Origin: Streptococcus oriscaviae
GTDB lineage: Bacteria > Bacillota > Bacilli > Lactobacillales > Streptococcaceae
DNA: 64,000 bases
NCBI RefSeq assembly: GCF_018137985.1
Contig: NZ_CP073084.1
Location: forward strand, 744,001 to 808,000
Direction: 5' to 3'
Shown: positions 31,440-40,559 of the stretch, in pieces
Layout: each line of letters begins with the position of its first letter
How positions within the stretch are numbered: the first letter of the stretch is position 1
Translations under genes and position numbers: made by a program
The notes under the pieces: model-generated
What the model saw: only the letters and a program-made list of their open reading frames with translations
Told to the model about the DNA's origin: nothing
The model's database searches: none

Positions 31440-32432
31440 TTACAAAATATTCTCAAAAGTATCACGAACTTCCTGTGGCCACACGCTGGATTGAACTTCT
31501 CCAATGTGTTTCTTGCGCAGCAAGAACATGGCTAGGCGTGACTGACCAATCCCTCCACCGATGGACAGTGGGAACAGACCATTCAACAGGGCTCTATGCC
31601 AGTCAAACTGGAGTCGATCTTCATCTCCGGTAATGGCCACCTGACGTTTGAGTGCATCTTCATCAACCCGGATTCCCATGGAAGAAATCTCAAAGGCTGC
31701 GCCAAGTTGCTCGTTCCAAACCAGAATATCACCATTGAGGCCCTTGTAGTTCCCCTCAGACGGGCTGGTCCAATCGTCATAGTCAGGAGCCCGACCATCA
31801 TGAGGCTTGCCATCTGCCAATTCTCCACCAATACCAATCAAAAAGACTGCGCCGTATTCTCTGGCAACTACATTTTCACGCTCTTTCGGGGTCAAATCCG
31901 GGAAATTCTTCACCAAGTCTTCCGTGTGGATAAAGGTAATATGCTTTGGTAAAATAGACTCAATGTCATAACGGGCTTCTACTGCCAACTCTGTCAAACG
32001 GATGGCCTTGTAGATTTGCTCAACGGTTTCCTTCAAGTAAGCTAGATTGCGTCGGCCGTCAGGAATGACTTTTTCCCAGTCCCACTGGTCCACATAGACG
32101 GAGTGGATAGGGTCTAGTGAGTCCTCGTCTGGACGAAGAGCCTTCATATGGACAAACAGGCCTTCTCCTTCATTGAAGCCAAAGCGAGCCAAGGTGTGGC
32201 GCTTCCACTTAGCTAAAGAATGAACCACTTCATAGGTGGCATCCGGAATGAGTTTCACATTGACTGTTACAGCATTTTCGACACCTGACAGGTTATCTTG
32301 CATCCCATCGCCAACTCGGCTCAAGATGGGGCCCTGCACTTCTACGATTTCCAACTTGTCTTTCAAATACTGGGTAAAGGTGTTTTTGACAAAGGAAATT
32401 TCTTCTTGCTGATGAATAAAACTTTTTTTCAT
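31440..32432 (-). CDS. asnA: Aspartate-ammonia ligase
   Basis: 330 residues. It makes asparagine from aspartate, ammonia and ATP; fold related to class II aminoacyl-tRNA synthetases. [13 protein letters not shown] near the N-terminus and [16 protein letters not shown] near residue 294 (written here as [14 protein letters not shown]) are family blocks. The ATG at 32432 follows AGGAA with suitable spacing. Its promoter carries a palindrome over the transcription start. Confidence 0.95.
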   Translation of the reverse strand: MKKSFIHQQEEISFVKNTFTQYLKDKLEIVEVQGPILSRVGDGMQDNLSGVENAVTVNVKLIPDATYEVVHSLAKWKRHTLARFGFNEGEGLFVHMKALRPDEDSLDPIHSVYVDQWDWEKVIPDGRRNLAYLKETVEQIYKAIRLTELAVEARYDIESILPKHITFIHTEDLVKNFPDLTPKERENVVAREYGAVFLIGIGGELADGKPHDGRAPDYDDWTSPSEGNYKGLNGDILVWNEQLGAAFEISSMGIRVDEDALKRQVAITGDEDRLQFDWHRALLNGLFPLSIGGGIGQSRLAMFLLRKKHIGEVQSSVWPQEVRDTFENIL

Positions 32433-32445
32433 GCACGATTCCTCC

Positions 32446-32486
32446 AATAGATAGTATCTATTATAGCTTTTTTTTGCAATATGTAA
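32446..32486 (-). promoter_or_regulatory. asnA promoter with 17-bp palindrome at the start site
   Basis: -35 TTTACA (32481-32486), 16-nt spacer, -10 TATAAT (32460-32465). The perfect odd palindrome AATAGATA-C-TATCTATT (32446-32462) overlaps the -10 and the expected transcript start and ends just before the ribosome site. It looks like a repressor operator; the protein is unknown. Confidence 0.65.
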
Positions 32487-32512
32487 AGGGGTTTATTAAA
32501 TTTTCAGATAAT

Positions 32513-33583
32513 TTAATGAACCCTGTTGATTTTGGAGACTAAAACATCCTTTAATTCCTTTGTCATCCGCCTTGGGCCGCGAACGGCCTTGACCCCCAAT
32601 TCCTTCATTCGTTGGATAGAAAGTTCTTGATCAGGTAGCTTATCTAGGAGTTCAATTTGCATCACTCGTTTGTCAGCCGGAATATCTGGCTCCCCATGAT
32701 TAGGCAGTTCCGCAGCTAACACTCGACAAACATAGCGAATTGCCTGGACCGGAGCCGTCACATAGATGGCCAGCATATCTCCTGTTTTGATACTGGATTT
32801 TTGAGGCCAATTCACTCGCTTGTTGGCTGCAAATTCACTGTCAATATCGTAGAGCTTGGGGTTAGCCGGAATCAGCCAATAATCAGGTCCTTCTTCTGAC
32901 CGATAGGTTTTGGGCCCAACCATAGATCGGCTTTTTTTAACAAGGTCAAAGAGGAGATGGTCGGCTATACTTCCGTCCAAAAGGAGGGAAACCCATGTCT
33001 TTTTGGACATGTGGTAGGCTGGATAGACGCCCGGCAGACTGAGTAGCTCTGCCATTTCCTCCCTATCGACCTTGAGGTTGAGAATTTCCACCTGATTCGT
33101 ATCTGAACTGTCGCCAAAATAGGAGCGCTTGACCCGTGTTATCAAGGCATACCACTTCCCATTGGCTGGATGGCGAAAACTAGCTGTCTGTGGAAACTTG
33201 GCAAAGGGATAATCCGGTTGGTCTCTCCAGCGTTTCTGGATAAACTGACTCAGACGATTGGTCTGTTCCTGGGCAAAAGGCAGAGCACAAAAACAGGCAT
33301 TGGCCACCTTCTGGAGAATAGCTAGACTTTCCTTTCTAACCTGACTGACAAAGGCTCCAAGAGGAGCAGTGACATGAACAGCCATATACTCTTCTCCCAT
33401 TTCAACATCCAAAACCGTGACTCGGCTTTTTCCCCCTTCATCCACTTGGACAAGGAGTTCAAACTGCTCATCAAAAAAGACTTCTCGATAGGTGTAGAGA
33501 CCGTCTGTCACTGTAAAACCAAAGGGCAGCAAACGATCAAAGATGGGTATTTTCTGCTGAAAAAAGGTGGATAGTTGGCTCAT
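32513..33583 (-). CDS. MmcQ/YjbR-type protein fused to a C-terminal EVE (PUA-like) domain
   Basis: About 356 residues. The middle (roughly residues 120-220) has YjbR features: YPFAKFPQTASFRHPANGKWYALI, cited by its core FRHPANGKWYALITRV, and KTWVSLLLDGSIADHLLFDL followed by VKKSRSMV. From about residue 234, DYWLIPANPKLYD, GDMLAIYVTAPVQAIRYVCRV matches EVE domains, which bind modified bases or nucleotides. The N-terminal 110 residues are not assigned. AGGAG lies five nt before the ATG at 33583. YjbR proteins bind DNA; the fusion suggests a nucleic-acid-binding reader, function inferred. Confidence 0.72.
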   Translation of the reverse strand: MSQLSTFFQQKIPIFDRLLPFGFTVTDGLYTYREVFFDEQFELLVQVDEGGKSRVTVLDVEMGEEYMAVHVTAPLGAFVSQVRKESLAILQKVANACFCALPFAQEQTNRLSQFIQKRWRDQPDYPFAKFPQTASFRHPANGKWYALITRVKRSYFGDSSDTNQVEILNLKVDREEMAELLSLPGVYPAYHMSKKTWVSLLLDGSIADHLLFDLVKKSRSMVGPKTYRSEEGPDYWLIPANPKLYDIDSEFAANKRVNWPQKSSIKTGDMLAIYVTAPVQAIRYVCRVLAAELPNHGEPDIPADKRVMQIELLDKLPDQELSIQRMKELGVKAVRGPRRMTKELKDVLVSKINRVH

Positions 33584-33738
33584 ACAAACTCCTGTTCTTA
33601 TCCTAGGCGGCATTTTCTGGCCCATATCGTTTCTATGTCAAGAACCATTGTAGCAGATTTTAAGGCAGATGAAAGGAAATAACTTCGCTTTAGCCTGTTT
33701 TATGCTATACTAATCTTAGCAGATTTCAGGAGGTTACT

Positions 33739-34554
33739 ATGATTCAACTCATCGCCCTTGACATGGACGGAACGCTTTTAAACGACCAAAAAGAGCTGAC
33801 TCCACGTCAGATTGAGGCTATCCATAAGGCTGTTGATGCCGGAGTAAAAATTGTCCTTTGTACCGGCCGCCCTCTCATCGGGGTCAAACCGTTTATCCAG
33901 CAGTTGGGCTTTGACCAAGAAGAAGAGTATATCATTGTCAACAACGGCTGCTCCACTCACTCTACCAAGGACTGGTCCTTGCTAGACTGGGAGGAACTCA
34001 AGCCAGAAGACATTATCTATCTGGCTAGTTTTTTGGAAGGTTCTTCTATGCAGCTCAGCCTTTTTGACCAGGACCATTACTATATCCTTGAAGAAAAAGC
34101 CAATGAATTTGCTCGCGCAGATGCCAATTTGGTCTACACCGAGCCTGTAACCATCAGCTTAGAAGAGGCTAGCTCAGGTAAGCAGCCTATCTTTGAGGCG
34201 ATGTTCATTGGAAGCAAGGAGGACACAGACCGTTTTGAAGCAAGGCATAATAGTCAACTGAGTCAAACATTCTCAACCGTTCGCTCTCAGGATGTCTTAC
34301 TAGAAATCTTGCCAGAAGGTGCCAGCAAGGCTTCCGGACTCAAGAAACTCGCGGAGAAACTCAACATCCAGCCTGACCATATCATGGCGATGGGCGACGC
34401 TAACAACGACCTTGAAATGTTAGAATTTGCAGGATTAGCCGTCGCTATGGGCAATGCCAATGAGGCTGTCAAAGCAATCGCAGATGATGTCACTACAAGC
34501 AACAATCACGATGGTGTTGCCAAAGCTATTGAAAAATATATTTTAAACCAGTAA
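33739..34554 (+). CDS. Cof-type HAD phosphatase (YidA-like)
   Basis: 271 residues. Motif I ALDMDGTLLND at residues 6-16, motif II LCTGRP near 41, Lys in GASKASGLKKLAEKL near 194, and motif IV AMGDANNDLEMLEFAG near 214. A sugar-phosphate phosphatase by family. AGGAGG precedes the ATG. Next gene starts 6 bp later, so it forms an operon with pepT. Confidence 0.92.
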   Translation: MIQLIALDMDGTLLNDQKELTPRQIEAIHKAVDAGVKIVLCTGRPLIGVKPFIQQLGFDQEEEYIIVNNGCSTHSTKDWSLLDWEELKPEDIIYLASFLEGSSMQLSLFDQDHYYILEEKANEFARADANLVYTEPVTISLEEASSGKQPIFEAMFIGSKEDTDRFEARHNSQLSQTFSTVRSQDVLLEILPEGASKASGLKKLAEKLNIQPDHIMAMGDANNDLEMLEFAGLAVAMGNANEAVKAIADDVTTSNNHDGVAKAIEKYILNQ

Positions 34555-34560
34555 GGAGAA

Positions 34561-35787
34561 ATGATGAAATACCCTACCCTTTTAGAACGTTTTCTTGTTT
34601 ATGTTAAGGAAAATACTCGGTCAGACGAGCGGTCTACTACCACACCCAGCACTCAAAATCAGGTCGAATTTGCCCAGAACATTCTACTCCCTGAGATGAA
34701 GCGGATTGGACTGACGGATGTTCACTATCTACCAAATGGCTTTGCCGTAGGAACCCTGCCTGCCAACGACCCTGACCTGACCCGCAAGATTGGTTTTATT
34801 TCCCATATGGACACGGCCGATTTCAACGCAGAGAATGTTTCACCACAGCTTATTGAAAACTACGATGGACAAGCGATTGTCCTTGGTACATCTGGCTATG
34901 AACTGCATCCTAAAGACTTCCCTCAGTTGGCTAATTATAAGGGGCAGACCCTCATCACCACTGATGGCACAACTCTTTTGGGAGCAGATGACAAATCAGG
35001 CATCGCTGAAATCATGACGGCTATTGAGTTTCTAGTGCAAAATCCAGACATTAAACACTGCGAAATCCGAGTTGGCTTTGGTCCTGATGAAGAAATTGGT
35101 GTTGGTGCAGATAAATTTGATGTCGAAGACTTTAACGTAGACTTTGCCTATACGATGGACGGCGGACCGCTCGGCGAACTCCAGTACGAAACCTTCAGCG
35201 CGGCTGCCGCAACTATCGACTTTCTGGGCCGAAATGTCCATCCCGGCTCTGCCAAGGACCAAATGATTAACGCGTTCCAGCTAGCTATTGACTTCCACAA
35301 TCGCCTGCCAGAAGGGGACCGACCTGAAAAAACAGATGGCTACCAGGGCTTCTTCCATCTCATGAATATTGAAGGTAGCGTGGACACTGCTTCAGCCAGC
35401 TATATTATCCGCGATTTTGAAGAAGAAGACTTCCTTGCCCGCAAACAGCTCATGTTGGATATTGCTGACCAAATGAACGCCGCCTTTGATAGTCCGCGTG
35501 TCATTGTTAAACTCCATGATCAGTACTACAACATGAAAAAGATTATCGAAAAAGACATGACACCAGTTCATATCGCCAAGGAAGCCATGGAAAATTTAGG
35601 CATCAAACCGCTCATTGAACCTGTCCGCGGCGGAACAGATGGCTCTAAAATCTCCTTTATGGGAATTCCAACACCAAATATTTTTGCTGGCGGCGAAAAC
35701 ATGCACGGTCGATTTGAATTTGTCAGCCTTGAAACCATGGAAAAGGCCGTTGACGTTATTCTGGGGATTGTTTCCCACCGCGGTTAA
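34561..35787 (+). CDS. pepT: Peptidase T (tripeptidase)
   Basis: 408 residues, M20 family zinc aminopeptidase releasing N-terminal residues from tripeptides. Metal ligands are in [10 protein letters not shown] near residue 78, [12 protein letters not shown] near 140 and [12 protein letters not shown] near 172; the C-terminal block is [21 protein letters not shown] lies before the start. Cytoplasmic peptide use by an auxotroph. Confidence 0.96.
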   Translation: MMKYPTLLERFLVYVKENTRSDERSTTTPSTQNQVEFAQNILLPEMKRIGLTDVHYLPNGFAVGTLPANDPDLTRKIGFISHMDTADFNAENVSPQLIENYDGQAIVLGTSGYELHPKDFPQLANYKGQTLITTDGTTLLGADDKSGIAEIMTAIEFLVQNPDIKHCEIRVGFGPDEEIGVGADKFDVEDFNVDFAYTMDGGPLGELQYETFSAAAATIDFLGRNVHPGSAKDQMINAFQLAIDFHNRLPEGDRPEKTDGYQGFFHLMNIEGSVDTASASYIIRDFEEEDFLARKQLMLDIADQMNAAFDSPRVIVKLHDQYYNMKKIIEKDMTPVHIAKEAMENLGIKPLIEPVRGGTDGSKISFMGIPTPNIFAGGENMHGRFEFVSLETMEKAVDVILGIVSHRG

Positions 35788-35813
35788 TTGGCGCTACTGA
35801 TTCACCCCATAAG

Positions 35814-35840
35814 AAAAAATCTGCTGTTGGCAGATTTTTT
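35814..35840. terminator. Bidirectional terminator between pepT and the AEC gene
   Basis: AAAAAATCTGC and GCAGATTTTTT pair around TGTTG; T-runs serve both strands of the convergent genes. Confidence 0.85.
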
Positions 35841-35845
35841 TGTTG

Positions 35846-36754
35846 TCAGGCAAAGAAAAATAAGAGCAACATCATAAGCAAAAGGCTGACCAGAATCGAG
35901 AGGGAGTTAAGATTGGCTGGTTCAGAGGAGTTGCTGCCTAGTTTGAGGGCGTAGACTGGCGCCACCACAGAGATCGGAGAGGCTAAGCAGACCAACAAAA
36001 GCTGACGAACCAACTCAGGCAGGGGCAAGAACAAATAAAAGACAAAGCCAAGTAGCAAGTTAGTTCCTAATCTAAGAGTCAGCAGCTTGAACAAGCGCAG
36101 CAATTCACGACTATCTACATCCAAATCCAAAAGGATGCCCAGCATCAGCATGGCTAGAAAGGGATTGGCATTGCCAGCTATGGACACCAAAGCGGTGATT
36201 TCCTTGGGGAGCCCGACCTGAAAAGCTGCCAGCAACACGGCTGTCAGATAGACTAAAAAGGGGATGGAGCGATAAAGGTTTTGAGCAAAACCTCTTAGAC
36301 TCAAGCCTTTTTCTTTTTTGTCCAAACTAGCTGCCAAGCTGTAATTTCCACCTAAAACCATGAGGGCGTTTCCTGCATCAAACAAAAGCACACTCACCAA
36401 GGCTGCCGGTGGAAAAAAGGCCTGAACAAAGGGCAGAGTAAAGGTTCCAATATTATAGCCAGACAACTGCATTAAGCCAACCGCAGCCCTGCGCCCGCTC
36501 TTTTTAGCTTCCCAATAGCCAACTGCATCTAAAATAAGATTGGCAAGAAGGCCTAAAAAAAGCGGTAAAATCAGATACCCTTCCCATACCAAGGCCTGAG
36601 TCGAAGCCAAAATAGCACAGGGCAGGGTCACGTTCATTACCAGACTCGAGAAGATGCTGGCATCTTCTCTCCGAATCACTCCTCTTTTTTTCATCACATA
36701 GCCAAGGGCGATAACCAAGACAAACCCTATGGCCCGCGTCACTACTATTACCAT
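35846..36754 (-). CDS. AEC-family membrane transporter
   Basis: 302 residues, about ten membrane segments. Auxin efflux carrier family pattern: VIRREDASIFSSLVMNVTLP near the N-terminus, the crossover GYNIGTFTLPFVQAFF near residue 98, and C-terminal SPISVVAPVYALKLG. Members export or import carboxylates such as malate; substrate unknown. Monocistronic. Confidence 0.85.
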   Translation of the reverse strand: MVIVVTRAIGFVLVIALGYVMKKRGVIRREDASIFSSLVMNVTLPCAILASTQALVWEGYLILPLFLGLLANLILDAVGYWEAKKSGRRAAVGLMQLSGYNIGTFTLPFVQAFFPPAALVSVLLFDAGNALMVLGGNYSLAASLDKKEKGLSLRGFAQNLYRSIPFLVYLTAVLLAAFQVGLPKEITALVSIAGNANPFLAMLMLGILLDLDVDSRELLRLFKLLTLRLGTNLLLGFVFYLFLPLPELVRQLLLVCLASPISVVAPVYALKLGSNSSEPANLNSLSILVSLLLMMLLLFFFA

Positions 36755-36826
36755 CTACTCTCCTCTTCGTGCTTTCTTTCTAGTATATCATAAAGATGTC
36801 GCAGACAGTCGCTCCGCTTTGTTTCC

Positions 36827-36863
36827 AAAAGAAACCCCAGAATGGCTCAAGCAATCTGGGGTT
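36827..36863 (-). terminator. Terminator after the DUF1304 gene
   Basis: AACCCCAGA and TCTGGGGTT pair; on the minus strand TCTTTTGG follows. Confidence 0.75.
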
Positions 36864-36878
36864 GATTTCCGAAAAGGA

Positions 36879-37238
36879 CTATTTAAACAGCAACAGGCTG
36901 ATAAATGTCAAAATAGCTGGTCCGCCTTGAGTTAAAAGAATTTTGGGACTGGAACTGACAGCACCGTAGCTAGCTGCTCCAATGACAAAGAGGACAAAGA
37001 TTGTTACGATTTCCCGATTGCCCGTGACAATTCCATAAAAGAGAAAGAGGGCTAAAAGACCGTTGTAAACTCCTTGATTCTTAAAAAGGGCGGAAACAGA
37101 TGGACGTTGAAGTTCTTCTTTTTCCATCCCAAAGACACGACTAGTGGCGTCTGACTGGGTAGCGAAGGTTTCTAAATAGAGGATGTAGAGGTGTTCTAAA
37201 GCGACCACAGAGGCCAGAACACTGGTGATAAGTGACAT
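36879..37238 (-). CDS. DUF1304 family membrane protein
   Basis: 119 residues, four predicted membrane segments. Starts MSLITSVLASVVALEHLYILYLE, cited by core ALEHLYILYLETF; ASQ/NQGVYNGLLALFLFYG matches the DUF1304 block NQG-YN. Function unknown. It follows a MarR-type regulator gene by 15 bp and is probably co-transcribed and controlled by it. Confidence 0.82.
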   Translation of the reverse strand: MSLITSVLASVVALEHLYILYLETFATQSDATSRVFGMEKEELQRPSVSALFKNQGVYNGLLALFLFYGIVTGNREIVTIFVLFVIGAASYGAVSSSPKILLTQGGPAILTFISLLLFK

Positions 37239-37253
37239 AAGATTCTTCCTTTC

Positions 37254-37685
37254 TCATATGTTCAGGGGGAGATTTTGAACACCTACTTGCAATTTTTCCA
37301 GAAGCTGGCTGAGGATGGCGCCTTCTTCTTCAGTTAAGATAGCTTCCATGGCTTTTCTGACGAGGAGATGTTGTTCTTGAGGATGACTAACCATATCAGA
37401 AATAGCCTTGGACGTTGGTACAACCTCCATCTCTCGTTGGTTTCGAGGGTTCCGCTGGCGGCTGATATAGCCTTCTTCCTCCAAGATTTTCAAGTGTCTG
37501 GTGATAGCAGCTCGATCAATCTGGAGTTTTTCCTCAAGCACATGCTGGGAACAAGGAGCATCATCCAATAAAATCGTCAACAGTTGGTAGCGAGTTAGAC
37601 TGATACCAAGCTGTTTTTCAAAAAGAGTTGTAATCCGTTCTTCTGCCAATTTTAATTGATAGAGCAAGTTTGCGATGTTCTTCAT
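37254..37685 (-). CDS. MarR-family transcriptional regulator
   Basis: 143 residues. Winged helix: LTRYQLLTILLDDAPCSQHVLEEK, recognition helix ITRHLKILEEEGYISRQRNP, then EMEVVPTSKA wing, flanked by dimerisation helices. The ATG at 37685 is preceded by AAAGGGAG. Two inverted repeats lie 16-46 bp upstream, typical of autoregulation. The adjacent DUF1304 gene is the likely partner; effector unknown. Confidence 0.88.
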   Translation of the reverse strand: MKNIANLLYQLKLAEERITTLFEKQLGISLTRYQLLTILLDDAPCSQHVLEEKLQIDRAAITRHLKILEEEGYISRQRNPRNQREMEVVPTSKAISDMVSHPQEQHLLVRKAMEAILTEEEGAILSQLLEKLQVGVQNLPLNI

Positions 37686-37700
37686 GGTACTCCCTTTTGT

Positions 37701-37730
37701 TTGTTGATTTGTCAACAATTGACTTATCAA
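37701..37730 (-). promoter_or_regulatory. Tandem inverted repeats upstream of the MarR gene
   Basis: TTGTTGA-N4-TCAACAA (37701-37718) and TTGA-N4-TCAA (37719-37730) stand side by side between the MarR ribosome site and upstream sequence. MarR proteins bind such palindromes; likely autoregulatory operator. Confidence 0.6.
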
Positions 37731-37953
37731 GTGTAGCACAAATTACAACCGATGACAAGAAAAAGATACCAACTAACATCACGATTGGACAGAATCTGTA
37801 CTCGCATCATCCCTAGTTCCAGAAATTGCCATAGTTTTGGAACCAAACTTATTTTTGCCTGAAGTCACAGAAAATCCCTCTTTTTCATCTCCTATTCAAA
37901 CTTTTTTTGATATAATAGGGCTAATCAATTTTAAAAAAGGAAAGTGATCGAAA

Positions 37954-38712
37954 ATGGAAGCAAGCCCTAAACTTGATCAGGTTATCGATGTCCTGATGTT
38001 GGCAGGAGCCATTCTTTCTCAAAGCGGTGCGGAAATCCATCGAATCGAAGACACTATGATTCGGATTGCCCAATCTCAGGGCATTGAAAATGCAAACGTC
38101 CTTGCCATTCCTGCAGCGATTTTCGTTTCTATTGATCACACCAATATTTCTCGCATGAAACGGATTGTTCATTCCAATCATGATATGCAAAAGGTTTGCG
38201 ATGTCAATCAGGTATCGCGTTCCTTAGTTGCAGGGGATATTGACCTAGAAGAAGCAATGGCTGCTCTGCAACGGATTAAAAATCAGCCGCTTCCGTATAC
38301 TTCTCTCCAAGTCAGCCTAGCTGCGACCATCGCCGCTCCTTTTTTTACCATTATGTTTGGTGGCGGTATTTTGGAGGCTCTTGGAGCAGCCTGTGCAACC
38401 GGACTCGCCTTTCCTTTATCACTCTGGATTGACAAGTTAATTCGTATTGATTTTGTTGCAAAGTTTGTCGGCGCTCTAGTATTTTCTCTGACTGCCTACC
38501 TGTTGGCTCGCCACGCTCCTTTTCCTCTCAATCCAAACCTGATAAATGCCGGAGCTGTCATGCCATTTGTTCCAGGAATAGCCTTTACCAATGCTGTTCG
38601 TGATTTGATGACCAATCATATCAATTCTGGTATGGCCAAAATTTTTCAGACCCTTTTGGTCATCCTCTCTTTAGGAGCTGGAACCGCTGCTGCACTGTTG
38701 TTGATGGGGTGA
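37954..38712 (+). CDS. Threonine/serine exporter family, large component (ThrE N-terminal)
   Basis: 252 residues. Soluble N-terminal part with QSGAEIHRIEDTMIRIA (near residues 25-41), the DUF1212/ThrE block, then five membrane segments including INAGAVMPFVPGIAFTNAVRD. ThrE in actinobacteria is one protein; here it is split in two neighbouring genes. TGATATAAT upstream is a likely extended -10, and GGAAAGTGA precedes the ATG. Confidence 0.87.
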   Translation: MEASPKLDQVIDVLMLAGAILSQSGAEIHRIEDTMIRIAQSQGIENANVLAIPAAIFVSIDHTNISRMKRIVHSNHDMQKVCDVNQVSRSLVAGDIDLEEAMAALQRIKNQPLPYTSLQVSLAATIAAPFFTIMFGGGILEALGAACATGLAFPLSLWIDKLIRIDFVAKFVGALVFSLTAYLLARHAPFPLNPNLINAGAVMPFVPGIAFTNAVRDLMTNHINSGMAKIFQTLLVILSLGAGTAAALLLMG

Positions 38713-38715
38713 GTT

Positions 38716-39168
38716 ATGGATATTATCACATTTTTACTGCAAGCCTTGGCGAGCTACATCGCTATCGCAGCCTTCCTGATTGTTTTAAATGTACAAAAAC
38801 AGATGGTGATTCCTGGAGGTATCTTGGGGATGTCTGTCTGGCTGATTTACTATCTGCTTTTAGAGCCTACCAATGTGATTGTTGCTACCTTCACAGCTGC
38901 CGTCATTGGTTCTTGTGCCAGTCAGGTTATGAGTATTGTCCTCAAAACCCCGTCTGTCATCTTTGCTCTGGCTATTTTGGCACCGCTAGTTCCAGGCTAC
39001 CGGGCCTATATGACGACCACCTATTTCGTATCTGGCAATCACTCTGAAGCCCTTGTTAATACAACAACCGTTATTATCTTGGCCCTTGTTATTCCAATCG
39101 GCATGGCAAGTGGCACCGTGCTTCTGCGCTTGTATAAATACATTCAAAAACGCTTCAAAGAAGCTTGA
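38716..39168 (+). CDS. Threonine/serine exporter family, small component
   Basis: 150 residues, four to five membrane segments. Has SVIFALAILAPLVPGYRAYM, core APLVPGYRAYMTTTYF, matching the PG motif of the ThrE C-terminal half (DUF3815). It starts 3 bp after the larger component. Together they should form one exporter; amino acid substrate inferred from family. Confidence 0.87.
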   Translation: MDIITFLLQALASYIAIAAFLIVLNVQKQMVIPGGILGMSVWLIYYLLLEPTNVIVATFTAAVIGSCASQVMSIVLKTPSVIFALAILAPLVPGYRAYMTTTYFVSGNHSEALVNTTTVIILALVIPIGMASGTVLLRLYKYIQKRFKEA

Positions 39169-39242
39169 TGCTTCCTTCTCAGGATGTGCCTCTTGTAAGA
39201 GTGAGGTCATCCTTTTTCATAAAATGCGACAAAGGAGATAGG

Positions 39243-40436
39243 ATGAACACTCAAATTCAAAACCTCAAAACGGCTGAACACGGAGCCCTCATCTCCATCG
39301 CAGCCTATATCCTTCTTTCAGGGCTCAAATTGGCAGCAGGCTCCATCTTTCATTCGGACGCCTTGACAGCCGATGCTTTTAACAATATCTCTGATATTAT
39401 CGGTAACGTAGCGGTTCTGATTGGTCTGAGGATGGCACAAAAGCCTGCTGATACGGATCACAAGTTTGGCCACTGGAAAATGGAGGACTTGGCCAGCCTC
39501 ATTACTTCCTTCATCATGTTTGTCGTTGGATTTCAGGTTCTGCACGCGACCATCCAAAAATTATTGAGCAAGGAAGCCGTCGAAATTGACATCATGGGAG
39601 CCAGCGTTGGAATTGTATCTGCGGCTATCATGTTTGCTGTCTATCTCTACAACAAGCGCCTAGCAAAACAGGTCAATTCCAAGGCACTGGAGGCTGCGGC
39701 CAAGGACAATCTGTCAGATGCCGTTACCTCTATCGGTACCTCTGTTGCGGTCTTTGCGGCGGCTGCCAACTTTCCCATTGTGGATAAGATTGCCGCTATT
39801 ATCATCACCTTCTTCATCCTCAAAACAGCCCATGAAATTTTTATGGAGAGCTTTTTCACCCTGTCGGATGGTTTTGATGAAGAACTCCTGAACCGCTACA
39901 AGATTGACATCCTCAAGTTGCCCAAGGTTGTTGCCGTCAAGTCCCAGCGCGGGCGAACCTATGGGGCCAATATCTATCTGGATATTGTATTAGAGATGAA
40001 TCCAGATTTGTCTGTCTATGAAAGCCATGAGGTAACTGAGCAGGTTGAACAGCTCCTCAAACTCAAACATGGTGTCTTTGATGTTGATATCCATGTTGAG
40101 CCTTCTGATTTGCCCCACGACGAAATCTATGAACACGTCTATGATAAACTCTATCGTTTTGAGGCTGAAATTCAGGCCCATGAAAAGGGCTATCAGAACC
40201 TTATTGATGACAACTACCTTTTGATTGATGCCAAAGGCCGCTACCTCAACAAGGAGGAAATGCTAAAACAGCACCCTGTTCAAACCACTTACCTGACCAA
40301 TTACCAGATGGCCTCCATCAGTCAAAAGTCCAAGCTGGTCACCTTTGAAATCGGCGATTATGTGCACACCTCCCTCTGGAGAAGGCACGAAGTCTGGCAG
40401 GTGGTTTTCCACCAAATTTCAAAAAAACAAGATTAG
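39243..40436 (+). CDS. mntE: Manganese exporter MntE (cation diffusion facilitator)
   Basis: 397 residues. CDF fold: six membrane helices with LTADAFNNISDIIGNVAVL (metal-site Asp/Asn in helix 2) and AAAKDNLSDAVTSIGTSVAV (helix 5), linked by HKFGHWKMEDLASL. The C-terminal domain is longer than typical CDFs. Close in sequence pattern and length to pneumococcal MntE, which exports Mn(II) and affects virulence. The ATG at 39243 follows AAAGGAG. Confidence 0.93.
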   Translation: MNTQIQNLKTAEHGALISIAAYILLSGLKLAAGSIFHSDALTADAFNNISDIIGNVAVLIGLRMAQKPADTDHKFGHWKMEDLASLITSFIMFVVGFQVLHATIQKLLSKEAVEIDIMGASVGIVSAAIMFAVYLYNKRLAKQVNSKALEAAAKDNLSDAVTSIGTSVAVFAAAANFPIVDKIAAIIITFFILKTAHEIFMESFFTLSDGFDEELLNRYKIDILKLPKVVAVKSQRGRTYGANIYLDIVLEMNPDLSVYESHEVTEQVEQLLKLKHGVFDVDIHVEPSDLPHDEIYEHVYDKLYRFEAEIQAHEKGYQNLIDDNYLLIDAKGRYLNKEEMLKQHPVQTTYLTNYQMASISQKSKLVTFEIGDYVHTSLWRRHEVWQVVFHQISKKQD

Positions 40437-40453
40437 GAAAATTATCCAACAGT

Positions 40454-40503
40454 AAAAGGCTTAAAACCGTATCTCTAGGAGAGGTTGGTTTTAAGCCTTT
40501 TTT
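40454..40503. terminator. Terminator between mntE and mtlD
   Basis: AAAAGGCTTAAAACC and GGTTTTAAGCCTTTT form a 15-bp stem, with ATCTC/GAGA-T pairing in the loop. T-runs on both ends let it serve both convergent genes. Confidence 0.9.
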
Positions 40504-40559
40504 GATGAAAGTAGTGTGTCAATTTTTGCAAGGAACGAGATTTTATCCGCCTCTTTTTG

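Noticed and set aside
38709..39047. 112-codon frame overlapping the small ThrE gene
   Set aside because: Same strand but another frame, rich in Cys/His/Tyr, with no family resemblance; the 150-codon frame matches ThrE.
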